A stretch of 64,000 nucleotides of DNA, taken from assembly GCF_014647595.1 (NCBI RefSeq), contig NZ_BMPM01000012.1, positions 1,551 to 65,550 of the forward strand, read 5' to 3'. The position numbers and the translations under genes are program-made. The notes beneath the pieces are model-generated. The model worked only from the letters and a program-made list of their open reading frames with translations, had not been told where the DNA came from and did no database searches. This stretch comes from Paenarthrobacter histidinolovorans (GTDB taxonomy: Bacteria; Actinomycetota; Actinomycetes; Actinomycetales; Micrococcaceae). Numbering within the stretch: the first letter of the stretch is position 1; the number at the start of each line of letters is the position of its first letter. Positions 1 to 7,628 of this stretch are shown here, in pieces.

Positions 1-187
1 ATAGAATCCGAAGGACAGCAGCCAAAAAACGTCGTAGACACAAAGGGCCAGGGTGTCCGGAGCTCTGCGACGGCGCGCCCTGGACCCAACAGCCGGCCGC
101 GCCAGCGGCCGCCCAAAAGGGGTGCGAGCCCCAGCGAGCATGTGTCGTTGCTGGAACTGTCAGCGTGGCCGGGTAGCGTGGCTTTAG

Positions 188-219
188 TCCCGCCTGGTAG
201 CCCCCAATCCCAGGCGGGA
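188..219 (+). promoter_or_regulatory. Leader hairpin before the first small gene
   Basis: A 10-bp perfect inverted repeat (TCCCGCCTGG / CCAGGCGGGA, loop of 12 nt) lies 28 nt before the GTG start at 248. It is followed by CACTTGTTT, so it could act as a weak terminator of something entering from the left or as a leader structure. No coding region is supported in bases 1-247. Confidence 0.45.
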
Positions 220-247
220 TCACTTGTTTCAGAAGGAGAGGTAGGCA

Positions 248-553
248 GTGGGATTACGGAACTTCCTGAACAGGCGCAGCCGTCCGGCTGAGGTCGAGGC
301 TCCGCATGTGGCGGTGCAAGCCCCTGCCGATTCGGCATCCCTGACACCTGAGCAGCTGGCGGACCTCGACGCTGCACGCGCTGAGTTGCTGCAAGTCGCG
401 GCCGAAGTCGGGGTAAGGAGCCTCAATGCTTGCCCCCGGGACGGGAGCCGGTGGCAGGACGATCCCGTGACCGTCCGGACCATAACGGCGCTCATCAGGG
501 AGAGTCACCGCGCCGAGCAGACCTGCGCGGAAGACGACGGGCCGACGCGCTAG
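248..553 (+). CDS. Small hypothetical protein, 101 aa
   Basis: I do not recognise this protein. It begins at a GTG that sits 7 nt after a strong AGAAGGAGAGG ribosome site. The N-terminal stretch is basic (RNFLNRRSRP), followed by an alanine-rich acidic segment with a short likely helix (LADLDAARAELLQVAAEVG, about residues 37-55), and a C-terminal segment with RTITALIRESHRAEQ that may also be helical. No membrane segment or cysteine cluster is visible. It stands alone on the plus strand before a run of minus-strand small genes. The start is well supported; the function is unknown. Confidence 0.6.
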   Translation: MGLRNFLNRRSRPAEVEAPHVAVQAPADSASLTPEQLADLDAARAELLQVAAEVGVRSLNACPRDGSRWQDDPVTVRTITALIRESHRAEQTCAEDDGPTR

Positions 554-617
554 ATAGATTGTCAGACGTCCCTGCCAGACTAGAAGGCACACCTACAGCG
601 ACAATGAAGGAGTGGTT

Positions 618-788
618 TTGGTTCCACTGAGGGCAAGAGCCCACAACTACTTCGGCGGCCTCGTGTGCCGTGCGCGGGGTAAACACCGGCTGTTTCTTGT
701 TGCGGCTTTCCGGCTGGTGCCAGGGAAAGGTGAGCAAAGCGAGCGACGACCTTTTTGCTCAGTCTGCTGGCAGATGCCGGGCGACTGA
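618..788 (+). CDS. Possible small basic protein, 56 aa
   Basis: A TTG start at 618 lies 5 nt after AAGGAG. The predicted peptide is arginine-rich with an FCSVCW motif near residues 47-51. It ends just before a GC-rich inverted-repeat region that could terminate transcription. Length, rare start codon and lack of a recognised family make this a tentative call; a shadow reading frame is possible. Confidence 0.3.
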   Translation: MVPLRARAHNYFGGLVCRARGKHRLFLVAAFRLVPGKGEQSERRPFCSVCWQMPGD

Positions 789-837
789 CCGGCCCGGTAG
801 GGCGGGCCGCCGCGTGGCAGACCCGCCCGGATCCGGT

Positions 838-939
838 TTAGCTTCCGTCACCCTTGGGGAGGGTGGCGCGGTAGGCCATGATCGCCGCTCCCAGCGCTGT
901 GAGTGAGAGAACGAAGTTCACGATGGTCAGTGGTTCCAT
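838..939 (-). CDS. Small membrane peptide, 33 aa
   Basis: The ATG at 939 follows AGGAAACCCTC. The peptide starts MEPLTIVNFVLSLTALGAAI and ends YRATLPKGDGS, that is, one transmembrane helix (about residues 4-22) and a short polar tail. It resembles in layout the other tiny minus-strand membrane peptides at 1031-1180, 2687-2788 and 7924-8055, although they do not align residue by residue. No family is recognised. Candidates are a small stress or regulatory membrane peptide or a type I toxin; neither is shown. Confidence 0.5.
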   Translation of the reverse strand: MEPLTIVNFVLSLTALGAAIMAYRATLPKGDGS

Positions 940-1030
940 GAGGGTTTCCTTATCGGTGAGGTGGTCATATCCTGAGAAAGGAGACCGGTGGCCGCAACCA
1001 AGCGGTCACGACCACCGGATTGTGTGACTA

Positions 1031-1180
1031 CTACCTCCTCGCTTTACGCTTACGCTTCCGAGTTACCGCTCGGGAGCGTTTGCTTGTTAAGCGCGCGTTC
1101 CGCGTGGAGAGTAGAGCGATGACAGCTGTCATCAAGCTCACGACCGAAGTCGCGAGCTTGATCGCGTCGTCGATGCTCAT
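1031..1180 (-). CDS. Small membrane peptide with very basic tail, 49 aa
   Basis: The ATG at 1180 is preceded by an almost ideal Shine-Dalgarno (AAAGGAGGTGGCTAC). Residues 6-24 (AIKLATSVVSLMTAVIALL) form one hydrophobic helix, and the last 20 residues are dominated by Arg and Lys (ending RKRKRKARR). Two stop codons follow in a row. The design, one membrane span and a polycationic cytoplasmic tail, is typical of small membrane-active peptides, but I do not recognise a family. Bases 1181-1465 hold no other supported gene. Confidence 0.6.
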   Translation of the reverse strand: MSIDDAIKLATSVVSLMTAVIALLSTRNARLTSKRSRAVTRKRKRKARR

Positions 1181-1465
1181 GTAGCCACCTCCTTTCTGCC
1201 CCGCCGTGCGAGGCCCCCACTGGTCCAGCCGGTCGAGGGTGGGCCGTCAACCCCGAAGAGTGGCCGGGGAATCCCGCGAAATAAGGGAGCGCAGCGACCG
1301 CGTGGGATTGCCCGGTTGCGTGGGTTGACGGGTCGGGCCCCCGGACGGCTACGATCAGTGGCCTTGTCCGGAGAACAACCCAGCCACATGTAAGGCAAAA
1401 ACAGGCTTTTACAGGCCGAAGCGAAGCGAAGGTCCGTTCTGGTCCTGGTCCCTTAGGCTGGGCGC

Positions 1466-2476
1466 ATGGACGAGTCCATTCCGCGGGCACTGCAACCACC
1501 GGTTGCTGTTGCCCTGGCAAAGCTCGTCAAGACATTCCCCGGCCCGGGCGCACTGCCGGGAGGAATGTGGGCCGAACCCAAATGGGATGGCTACCGGGCC
1601 ATCGTTTTGAACGATTCGGACGGGGTGACACTGTGGAGTCGGCAGGGCAAGGAACTTTCGAGGATCTTTCCTGATCTGTGCGCGGCGGTGCGGGCCCACG
1701 TCCCGCCCGGGGTGGTCCTGGACGGCGAAGCGGTGATCTGGAATGGGGACCGGCTGGACTTTGAGGCGCTGCAGCGCCGCATGGTCAGCTCCAGGGCGGC
1801 CCTGCCCGTACTGGTCCACGAGCTGCCGGCAGCGTTCGCGGCGTTTGATGTCCTGGCCGTTGCCGGGCAGGACATCCGGAGTGTTCCGTTCGCGGGCCGC
1901 CGCCAGCTGCTCGAGGAACTGGCCCGGGACTGGGCCGCTCCTTTGAACCTCTCCCCCACCACCGCGGACATGGACCTAGCCAAGACCTGGTTGAAGGACC
2001 TGCCGGCCACAGGAGTGGAAGGGCTGGTGTTCAAGGGAGGGGCGCAGCCCTATGATGGCTCGCGCGCCTGGTTGAAGCTGAAGACAAAAAGCACGTTCGA
2101 TGCGGTCTGTGCAGCCGTCATCGGTCCGATAACGCAACCGCAGGCCATCATCGCCGGCTTGCCGGTCGATGGGCAGCTGCGGATTGTCGGCCGCTCTACG
2201 GTTCTTTCCACCAGGGTAGGGCGTGAGCTGGGCCGCCAGCTCCGCCCTGCCCTGCCCGGGCACCCATGGCCGGAAGAGATCAGCGAGACCTCGCTGAACA
2301 GATTCAGCAAAGACAAAGGGCCGGTTCACCTGACATTGGTGGAGCCGATCGTGGTTGAGATGTCAGCCGACGTCGCTTGGAGCGACCAATCCTTCAGACA
2401 TCCGCTTTCCATGCTCCGGTCCAGACCGGAGCTTGACCCTGCCGACGTCGAACTCCCACCGCACCTGGAATGGTAG
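1466..2476 (+). CDS. ATP-dependent DNA ligase
   Basis: This 336-aa protein has the nucleotidyltransferase motifs of ATP-dependent DNA ligases in order: motif I EPKWDGYR with the adenylated lysine at K39, WSRQGK (motif Ib), LDGEAV (motif III), AFDVLA (IIIa), EGLVFKG (IV) and WLKLKTK (V). The C-terminal third is the OB-fold domain. The length fits the LigC/LigD-ligase-domain type of actinobacteria rather than full-length LigD: no polymerase or nuclease domain is attached. It seals nicks with ATP, most likely in repair or end joining in the cytoplasm. It stands as a single transcript ended by a strong hairpin at 2646-2684 and lies close to umuDC, so a DNA-damage role is likely. The ATG start gives the usual short N-terminus before motif I. 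Confidence 0.92.
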   Translation: MDESIPRALQPPVAVALAKLVKTFPGPGALPGGMWAEPKWDGYRAIVLNDSDGVTLWSRQGKELSRIFPDLCAAVRAHVPPGVVLDGEAVIWNGDRLDFEALQRRMVSSRAALPVLVHELPAAFAAFDVLAVAGQDIRSVPFAGRRQLLEELARDWAAPLNLSPTTADMDLAKTWLKDLPATGVEGLVFKGGAQPYDGSRAWLKLKTKSTFDAVCAAVIGPITQPQAIIAGLPVDGQLRIVGRSTVLSTRVGRELGRQLRPALPGHPWPEEISETSLNRFSKDKGPVHLTLVEPIVVEMSADVAWSDQSFRHPLSMLRSRPELDPADVELPPHLEW

Positions 2477-2645
2477 CTCTTACCAGTCGCGGTGGACGGG
2501 TTGTGCACACTGGCGGGCAGGTGGAGCCCTCCGCACAGCTCAAAGCTGTCCCCATTGTGTGCAAGCCGTAGTTTTTGCTCTGACGCAACGGCTTCGGACC
2601 TTCCTTGGAGGACGGGTCTACATCGATTGGCCGTGAAACGTGAAC

Positions 2646-2684
2646 GGCGGTTGTTGAGCCTACGCTCAACAACCGCCGCCTTTT
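2646..2684 (+). terminator. Rho-independent terminator
   Basis: A perfect 13-bp stem (GGCGGTTGTTGAG / CTCAACAACCGCC) with a 6-nt loop, followed by GCCTTTT. It ends the ligase transcript and sits directly against the stop of the minus-strand small gene 2687-2788, so it may work in both directions. Confidence 0.85.
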
Positions 2685-2686
2685 AG

Positions 2687-2788
2687 TTACAGATCCCCAA
2701 GCCAGTCAATGAGCGTGACGATAAGTCGCCCCGCACCAATGACGCAGCTCAAGATACCCCAGGTCTGGTTTTGCTTTCGCTTAGCCAT
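2687..2788 (-). CDS. Small amphipathic/membrane peptide, 33 aa
   Basis: The ATG at 2788 follows GAAGGGAGGCCTCACT. The peptide has a basic N-terminus (MAKRKQNQTW) and a hydrophobic remainder with GILSCVIGAG and LIVTLIDWLGDL. It could insert in or lie on the membrane. It has no recognised family. Its short length, ribosome site and convergent terminator are like those of small toxin or regulatory peptide genes; this is inference. Confidence 0.5.
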   Translation of the reverse strand: MAKRKQNQTWGILSCVIGAGRLIVTLIDWLGDL

Positions 2789-2947
2789 AGTGAGGCCTCC
2801 CTTCTACTAGAACGGAGGCGCAATCTGCCGTCTTTTCTTAACCTTGGTTAGGAAAATCTGGCCAGGGGCATTAGTCTTGAGGTGTTGCAACAGCAAGGAT
2901 AATGCCCTTGTGATCGCACCAAAAGGAGCATCAGAATTTATAGAAGG

Positions 2948-2976
2948 ACCCGGTTGCAGCCGGGTTCTTCTTTTTT
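2948..2976 (+). terminator. Terminator-like hairpin
   Basis: ACCCGG TTGCAG CCGGGT followed by TCTTCTTTTTT. It is a convincing intrinsic terminator, but no supported gene runs into it from the left within 2789-2947; an unannotated small RNA or leader transcript is possible. The rest of 2789-3183 shows no supported coding region. Confidence 0.7.
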
Positions 2977-3183
2977 GGTTCCAATGCAGGACCGGAGCCC
3001 TATGAACAAGTGTACTAGTCTCGCGCCCCGTCACCCCCTCTTGTAGCCGCGAGTGACAAGTACGCTCCCGATTCCGTGGGCGCAGCTACTCAACAGTCCA
3101 AGACCAGGCTAACCGCGGCTCCCTGCGAACCCCATTGGATATTGCGACGCTACTTTGTCCGAGCATCAAGGTACACTCGTTTA

Positions 3184-3199
3184 TCGAACATAGTTTCGA
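3184..3199 (+). promoter_or_regulatory. LexA (SOS) box
   Basis: TCGAACATAGTTTCGA matches the actinobacterial/Gram-positive SOS consensus TCGAAC-N4-GTTCGA with one mismatch. It lies 15 nt before the umuD start, so LexA binding would shut the umuDC promoter until DNA damage. Confidence 0.85.
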
Positions 3200-3213
3200 A
3201 TAAAAGGTGTGTT

Positions 3214-3645
3214 GTGGGCGTGATAGTTGGCCCCCGTGTGATAGATGCGGGACTTTCCCTTGTGACGGCTTTGCTGGCGCCGGTAGCGGTGGCCGCCGGC
3301 TATCCCTCGCCCGCCCAGGACTACTTTGATGGCCGGATCGATCTCAACGAACACCTGGTCAAGGATGTGACCAGCACCTTCATTGTCCGCGTTGTCGGCC
3401 AGTCCATGGAACAGGCCGGGATCAGTGACGGCGATGAGCTGGTGGTGAACCGGGCGCTGGAACCGAAGAACGGTTCCGTGGTGATCGCAGTCTTGGACGG
3501 GGAACTGACGATCAAGCGGCTGCGCATCACGCCCACTGGGGTGATCCTGCAGGCCGACAATCCACGCTTCCCTGATATCGAGGTTCCGGCCTTGTCAGAC
3601 CTGATTATCTGGGGCGTGGCCACGAGGTGCCTCCACCATGTTTAG
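3214..3645 (+). CDS. umuD: UmuD-like SOS mutagenesis protein
   Basis: A LexA-fold S24 peptidase of 143 aa. The GTG at 3214 is chosen because AAAGG lies 6 nt before it and because it gives the usual UmuD length; a longer reading frame exists upstream but runs through the LexA box. The self-cleavage site is Ala28-Gly29, the catalytic serine is S64 in VGQSMEQAGI and the lysine is K101 in GELTIKRL. RecA filaments would trigger cleavage, and the product would join UmuC as a translesion polymerase. It is first in an operon with umuC (35 nt apart) and is controlled by the LexA box at 3184. Confidence 0.92.
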   Translation: MGVIVGPRVIDAGLSLVTALLAPVAVAAGYPSPAQDYFDGRIDLNEHLVKDVTSTFIVRVVGQSMEQAGISDGDELVVNRALEPKNGSVVIAVLDGELTIKRLRITPTGVILQADNPRFPDIEVPALSDLIIWGVATRCLHHV

Positions 3646-3680
3646 CTCACTTCCCGTTAAACGGGCGATCGGCGGCCGTG

Positions 3681-4979
3681 ATGTCTAAGCCCGCGGTGAT
3701 GCGCCGGATGCAGGAGATAGCGCATGTGGACGTGAACTGTTTTTACGCCTCGGCCGAACGCGCGTTCAATCCTGCGTTGGAGGGCAAGCCGGTCATTGTG
3801 CTGTCCAACAATGACGGCTGCGCTGTCACCCGCTCCCCGGAAGCGAAGCGCCTGGGCATTGCCATGGGTGAGCCGTGGTTCAAGCTCCGGCCCCGGGCGA
3901 AGGAATGGGGCCTGGTGGCCCTGTCGAGCAACTACGAACTGTACGGAGACATCTCCGCCCGGGTGATGGAGCTGCTGGGCCGCTACTCCGCGTGGTTGGA
4001 GGTGTACTCCATCGATGAAGCGTTCCTTGGCGTCAAAGGCGAACCCGATCAGCTGCTGGCCCTCGGGCGTGAGATGAAGGCCGCGTGCCGGCGGAACGTC
4101 GGCGTGCCGGTCTGCGTCGGGATCGCACCCACGAAAACCCTCGCCAAGCTGGCCAACAAGTGGGCCAAGAATAACCCAGCCTTCGGTGGGGTGTGCCGGT
4201 GGGAATCAGTGCCGGCCGAGCAGCGCGAAGCGCTCATGGCCAAGCTGTCCGTGATCGAAATCTGGGGCGTGGCCACCAGGTTGACCAAACGCCTGAACGC
4301 GATGGGAATCTTCTCGATCCTGGACCTGACCCGGGCGAACCCGGTAGCGATCCGGGACAAATTCTCCATCGTCATGATGCGCACCGTGTTGGAACTGCAA
4401 GGCACCCCGTGCATCCCGATGGAAGAGGAACGGATCGGCCGGGACCAGCTGATCTTCTCCCGGTCCTTCTCCACACCGATCATCACAACGGCAGGGTTGC
4501 GGCAGGTCATGAGCGTGTACGCGCAGATGGCCTCCGCCAGGTTGGCCAAACACGACCTGCAAGCGAAGGTGCTGACAGCGTTCGCGGCGACGTCGCACTT
4601 CAACCCGAACGAAAAGTCCTTTCCCTCGGTCTGCCTGGCGTTGCCGATGCCCACCGCTGACCCGGTGCTGCTCACCCGGGCTGCCCATGCACTGCTCCCG
4701 CAGGTCCATGAGGGTGTGAAGTACGTCAGGGCCGGGATCATGGTCACCGACCTGCGCCCGTCCGGGAACCAGAAACCCTTGGAACTGTTCGAGAACCCGC
4801 ACGAAGAACGCGGCATAGGGATCCTGCTCGAAGACGTCGCCAAACGGTACGGCCGCGGCTCCATCGGCCTGGGACATGCCGGGATCAAAGGCGGCCCGGA
4901 CTGGTCCATGAAACGCGACATGCTCTCCCCCAGATACACCACCCACTGGGACGAACTCCCCCTAGTTAAGGCCGCCTGA
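3681..4979 (+). CDS. umuC: UmuC-like Y-family translesion DNA polymerase
   Basis: This 432-aa protein carries the Y-family catalytic motifs: VDVNCFYASAE near residues 16-26 (metal ligand D17) and YSIDEAFL near 109-116 (D112, E113), followed by the helix-hairpin-helix thumb (IEIWGVATRLTKRLNAMGI) and the little-finger domain (RDQLIFSRSFSTPI). The C-terminal segment (GRGSIGLGHAGIKGGPDWSMKRDMLSPRYTT) is typical of UmuC rather than DinB. ATG 3681 is the likely start; the frame stays open to 3627, which would overlap umuD. It synthesises DNA across lesions with UmuD'. It is followed after 27 nt by two coupled small genes. Confidence 0.93.
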   Translation: MSKPAVMRRMQEIAHVDVNCFYASAERAFNPALEGKPVIVLSNNDGCAVTRSPEAKRLGIAMGEPWFKLRPRAKEWGLVALSSNYELYGDISARVMELLGRYSAWLEVYSIDEAFLGVKGEPDQLLALGREMKAACRRNVGVPVCVGIAPTKTLAKLANKWAKNNPAFGGVCRWESVPAEQREALMAKLSVIEIWGVATRLTKRLNAMGIFSILDLTRANPVAIRDKFSIVMMRTVLELQGTPCIPMEEERIGRDQLIFSRSFSTPIITTAGLRQVMSVYAQMASARLAKHDLQAKVLTAFAATSHFNPNEKSFPSVCLALPMPTADPVLLTRAAHALLPQVHEGVKYVRAGIMVTDLRPSGNQKPLELFENPHEERGIGILLEDVAKRYGRGSIGLGHAGIKGGPDWSMKRDMLSPRYTTHWDELPLVKAA

Positions 4980-5006
4980 CCGGCGCCCAACAGAAAGGAG
5001 TCCACC

Positions 5007-5321
5007 ATGACTCTTGCACCCGAACGCCCCACCACCGGCCATGACGTCGATGTCCGGTTCACTCCGGATGGGATGCCCATGGCGATCCGGTATGACGGCC
5101 GGATCTGGATGGTCGACCTCGACGTCCACACTGCGCACTGGTTTACCAGGGACGCATGGTGGGAAACCCGTCACCGGGCAGCGATCGGCACCGGTGACCT
5201 GGTCAGCGTCGAACACTGGCAGGTCCAAGCCACACTCCCGACAGCCGGCGCCGAGCTGCGCACCTTCACCCTGCGGCGGGAGCCCTTGGCTACCGCGTGG
5301 CAGCTGGAATCCATCAGCTAG
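5007..5321 (+). CDS. DUF6504-like small protein
   Basis: A 104-aa protein after an excellent AGAAAGGAGTCCACC ribosome site. The pattern of short beta strands and tryptophans (VRFTPDGMPMAIRYDGRIW, HWFTRDAWWET, a final WQLESIS) fits the DUF6504-type proteins found beside translesion polymerase genes in actinobacteria; this family assignment is by memory of the pattern. It lies 27 nt after umuC and its stop overlaps the next start (TAGTG). It should therefore be co-expressed on DNA damage. Its molecular role is unknown. Confidence 0.65.
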   Translation: MTLAPERPTTGHDVDVRFTPDGMPMAIRYDGRIWMVDLDVHTAHWFTRDAWWETRHRAAIGTGDLVSVEHWQVQATLPTAGAELRTFTLRREPLATAWQLESIS

Positions 5322-5719
5322 TGCCAACTGACTTGTACCGCTCCCCTGTCCCGGAACAACTGTGGGAGCGGATCCGCAACGAGTTCCACCTCCCCACCCT
5401 GGAACAGGTCCGGGAACGCTTCGCCTCCGTGCACGAGGACCCCGAACCGGCGATGAGGCAGCTGGTCCGCGTTTTTATCGGTGAAGGGACGTACTGCCCT
5501 GGGTACCAATTCCGCGCCGATCTGTCCCTTAACCCTGTGGTGACTGGACTGCACGAACAGGCGATGCTGTTGCGGATCCCCCACAACTATTTCGCGCTGT
5601 GGATGATGGTCCCCTCCCCCGCCCTGGACGGGCGGCGCCCGGTGGACCTGCGGAACATCCAAGACCCCTCCCCGCTGCAGGCGGCACTGGGCCGGGTCCG
5701 CGCTGACCTGGCAGCCTAA
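5321..5719 (+). CDS. Hypothetical protein of the umuDC operon, 132 aa
   Basis: The GTG at 5321 overlaps the stop of the preceding gene (TAGTG), which indicates translational coupling; an earlier GTG at 5297 would create a longer overlap and is less likely. The protein has an alpha-helical N-terminal half (QLWERIRNEFHLPTLEQVRERF) and ends RRPVDLRNIQDPSPLQAALGRVRADLAA. The C-terminal pattern recalls short antitoxin-type helical domains, but the match is too weak for a call. Function not recognised; its position suggests a role in the damage response. Confidence 0.7.
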   Translation: MPTDLYRSPVPEQLWERIRNEFHLPTLEQVRERFASVHEDPEPAMRQLVRVFIGEGTYCPGYQFRADLSLNPVVTGLHEQAMLLRIPHNYFALWMMVPSPALDGRRPVDLRNIQDPSPLQAALGRVRADLAA

Positions 5720-5722
5720 GAT

Positions 5723-5872
5723 ATGGGAGTGAAAGTGACCCTGACCGTAGAAGCTGCCGATGGCAAACAAAGTTACGTCGACGGCGAAGGCGAGACATAC
5801 GACGAAGCGAAAGCCGCCGCCGAAGCGTTGATTCCGGAAGGCTCCAAGGCCATCGTCCTTCGCACCAGCTAG
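5723..5872 (+). CDS. Small acidic protein, 49 aa
   Basis: The ATG at 5723 begins 3 nt after the preceding stop, so it is probably translated by the same ribosomes. The peptide (starting MGVKVTLTVEAADGKQSYVD, with YDEAKAAAEALIPEGSKAI and ending VLRTS) has a beta-strand/helix/strand layout like very small single-domain proteins. No family is recognised. It is the last gene of the LexA-controlled operon, and the converging gene starts its stop 20 nt further. Confidence 0.6.
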   Translation: MGVKVTLTVEAADGKQSYVDGEGETYDEAKAAAEALIPEGSKAIVLRTS

Positions 5873-5892
5873 CAATACTGCGCTGGCCAGGG

Positions 5893-6420
5893 TTATTTGT
5901 CGGCCCAGCGCTCGTGCGCGGCTTGGCGGCTGATGCCGGCAGCGCGGCCAATGTCTGTCCAGGAAGCCCCTGCTGCTTTGGCGGCCGCGACGGTTTTATC
6001 CAGCCGGTGCCCGGCCTGGCGGTGCTCCTTCGCCGCTGCCTCCACACCCAGAATCGCCTCGGATGGCGCAATGTGGATCATCCACTCGTCCTGGACGGCG
6101 TCCTCCACGCGTTCTGAGACAAAAGCGCCCTTCCCTGGAGGGCAGTATTCTTTGCGGGAGGCGAAATCAGCCTCTGCTGCTGAGGCAACCCTGTGCCAGA
6201 GCTCTCCCTGCCACCCACAGGTGCAAGCACCACGCCAACTCATGATGAGGTCGTGCGGGACGATCTCCTGATCAGGGAAGAACTCCCCGGCCGGTTCGTA
6301 GTGGCCGGTGGTTCCGTGGACAATCATTCCCGAACCGTTGGAAGTCCCCGTGAGCCGCCCGTCGGGCGCGACCGCAGCAACCCAGCCCTCATGGTTGTAG
6401 TCGTTGGATGTCCAGCCCAT
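5893..6420 (-). CDS. HTH-tailed protein, paralogue of 24717-25247
   Basis: A 175-aa protein. ATG 6420 is preferred because GGAG lies 7 nt upstream; the frame is open to 6441. The N-terminal half carries HEGWVAAVAPDGRLTG, GHYEP and SWRGACTCGWQGELW (a CxCxW element near residue 70), and the C-terminus (WTDIGRAAGISRQAAHERW) is a clear helix-turn-helix. The gene at 24717-25247 has the same order: VAPDGRL, CNCGWKG, VEDAM, and SAIASTLEITRQSAHARW. The two are paralogues of one two-domain family. It probably binds DNA; the N-terminal domain may sense something or bind metal through the two cysteines. A palindrome lies just upstream (6445-6457). Confidence 0.75.
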   Translation of the reverse strand: MGWTSNDYNHEGWVAAVAPDGRLTGTSNGSGMIVHGTTGHYEPAGEFFPDQEIVPHDLIMSWRGACTCGWQGELWHRVASAAEADFASRKEYCPPGKGAFVSERVEDAVQDEWMIHIAPSEAILGVEAAAKEHRQAGHRLDKTVAAAKAAGASWTDIGRAAGISRQAAHERWADK

Positions 6421-6444
6421 GGCTCCACGCCTTCCCGTCAAGGT

Positions 6445-6457
6445 TTCCTGACAGGAA
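6445..6457 (-). promoter_or_regulatory. Palindrome upstream of the HTH-tailed gene
   Basis: TTCCTGACAGGAA (TTCCTG-A-CAGGAA) is a perfect odd palindrome 25 nt before the start at 6420. The paralogous gene at 24717 has the related palindrome GTCAGGATATCCTGAC in the same position, which suggests an operator bound by these proteins themselves. Inferred. Confidence 0.5.
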
Positions 6458-6513
6458 GTCTTGCAGGAGCCACCGACAAAAACCAGAACCAGGAACCAGG
6501 AACATGACGCGGC

Positions 6514-6550
6514 AAGGCCCCCGCTGCTGCTCTCGGCAGCGGGGGCCTTT
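6514..6550. terminator. Strong bidirectional-looking terminator hairpin
   Basis: A 14-bp perfect stem (AAGGCCCCCGCTGC / GCAGCGGGGGCCTT) with an 8-nt loop ends in TTT on the plus strand and is preceded by a run giving Ts less clearly on the minus strand. It follows the minus-strand YegP-like gene and so most likely ends the 7859-6577 transcript. Confidence 0.8.
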
Positions 6551-6576
6551 CGTGGTTACCTGGCGGACCGTGTGAA

Positions 6577-6759
6577 TCAGGAGCCGGTAAGGTCCACCAC
6601 GTCGGAACCGGCGTTGTTCTTCACAGACGTAATGCCATTCAGGGCGGCGGCCTTGGTGGTGTACGACTCGCTGCTGGCGATAACTTCACCGTAGCCGGCC
6701 TTCAGCCGGAACCGGAAACCACCGGACTTGTCTTTGTAGACTTCGAACTTTCCTGCCAT
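6577..6759 (-). CDS. YegP-family (DUF1508) protein
   Basis: A 60-aa protein with the DUF1508 pattern: MAGKFEVYKDKSGGFRFRLKA, then SSESYTTKAAALNGITSVKNN and a short C-terminal strand. E. coli YegP contains two such repeats; this is the common one-repeat form. The ATG follows GAAGGAGGATCACTC, a strong ribosome site. The biochemical role of the family is not known; it is often linked with stress or DNA-related loci. Its neighbour is the SRAP peptidase upstream in the same direction (86 nt gap). Confidence 0.88.
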   Translation of the reverse strand: MAGKFEVYKDKSGGFRFRLKAGYGEVIASSESYTTKAAALNGITSVKNNAGSDVVDLTGS

Positions 6760-6845
6760 GAGTGATCCTCCTTCATGATGCCCACCCCCACGGGCGGCAA
6801 TACGGGGAACTGCCCTAACGAGGCCATCCTAACCGCGTGGGTACC

Positions 6846-7550
6846 TCACTCGGCTGGTTCAATCAGCTCGGGTCCGTTGCTCCGGACGCTATTCACACGG
6901 GTGCTGACAATCCGGGGCGTCAGCGTTGGTTCCGGCAAGGAGTCCAACAAGTGCTGGACATCGGATTTGTCGGTCAGGTCAGGGTCGAGCCATTCCGCAT
7001 AGCGGTCCTGCGGGATGATGACCGGTGAACGGTCGTGGACGTGTCCCAGCGCGTCCTGGGTCGTTGTGGTGAGCACTGTGCAGGTCAGCAACCACCGCTC
7101 GGGATCGTCCTCGGGCAGCTCCGGATCGGGCCAGAACTCGTACAGGCCGGCGAAGCCCAGCAATGGTTCCTTTTCGGAGAACAGATAGTTCGGGATCTTC
7201 TTGCCGTCCTCGGTCTTCTGCCATTCGTAGTAGCCCTCGGCGGGAACGATAGCTCTGCGCTTGACCGCAGCTGAACGGAACGACGGCTTCTCCAGGATCG
7301 TCTCACTCCTGGCGTTGATGAGCTTGGAGCCGATCTTGACGTCCTTTGACCAGGACGGCACCAGACCCCACTTGGCTATCAGCAGGCGCCGGTCAAGGGT
7401 GCCCTCGTCGAGCCGTTCGGCCACGATCGGCACGTTCTGGGTCGGGGCGACGTTCCAGCTCGGCTCTGGAGGGCTGCCCTCAACTTCCTTGGTCTCGAAA
7501 TGGCTCAGAAGATCACTCGTTGCTTTGGACATCACGTATCTGCCGCACAT
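6846..7550 (-). CDS. SRAP-family (HMCES/YedK) DNA-protein crosslink protein
   Basis: A 234-aa SOS-response-associated peptidase. The invariant MCGRY start places the catalytic Cys2 at the N-terminus after Met removal. NARSET, PAEGYYEWQK and the HDRSPVII motif with its active-site histidine follow, as in YedK/HMCES. The family forms a thiazolidine crosslink with abasic sites in single-stranded DNA and shields them. Full length. It lies with ligase and umuDC within 6 kb, so this end of the window is a DNA-damage module. No LexA box was found directly in front of it. Confidence 0.93.
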   Translation of the reverse strand: MCGRYVMSKATSDLLSHFETKEVEGSPPEPSWNVAPTQNVPIVAERLDEGTLDRRLLIAKWGLVPSWSKDVKIGSKLINARSETILEKPSFRSAAVKRRAIVPAEGYYEWQKTEDGKKIPNYLFSEKEPLLGFAGLYEFWPDPELPEDDPERWLLTCTVLTTTTQDALGHVHDRSPVIIPQDRYAEWLDPDLTDKSDVQHLLDSLPEPTLTPRIVSTRVNSVRSNGPELIEPAE

Positions 7551-7628
7551 GAGCCCATTCTGCCCATAAAACCGTCAAAGTGCCGTTGGTGCGCGGTTTC
7601 GGATCGCTTGCAACGGTGGTCTCGCCAC

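Noticed and set aside
495..737. Minus-strand frame of 80 codons
   Set aside because: No ribosome site, arginine/serine-rich shadow composition, and it overlaps better supported plus-strand starts.
1050..1520. Long minus-strand frame of 156 codons
   Set aside because: It runs through the ligase start and the well supported 49-aa peptide gene in another frame; no motif and no ribosome site.
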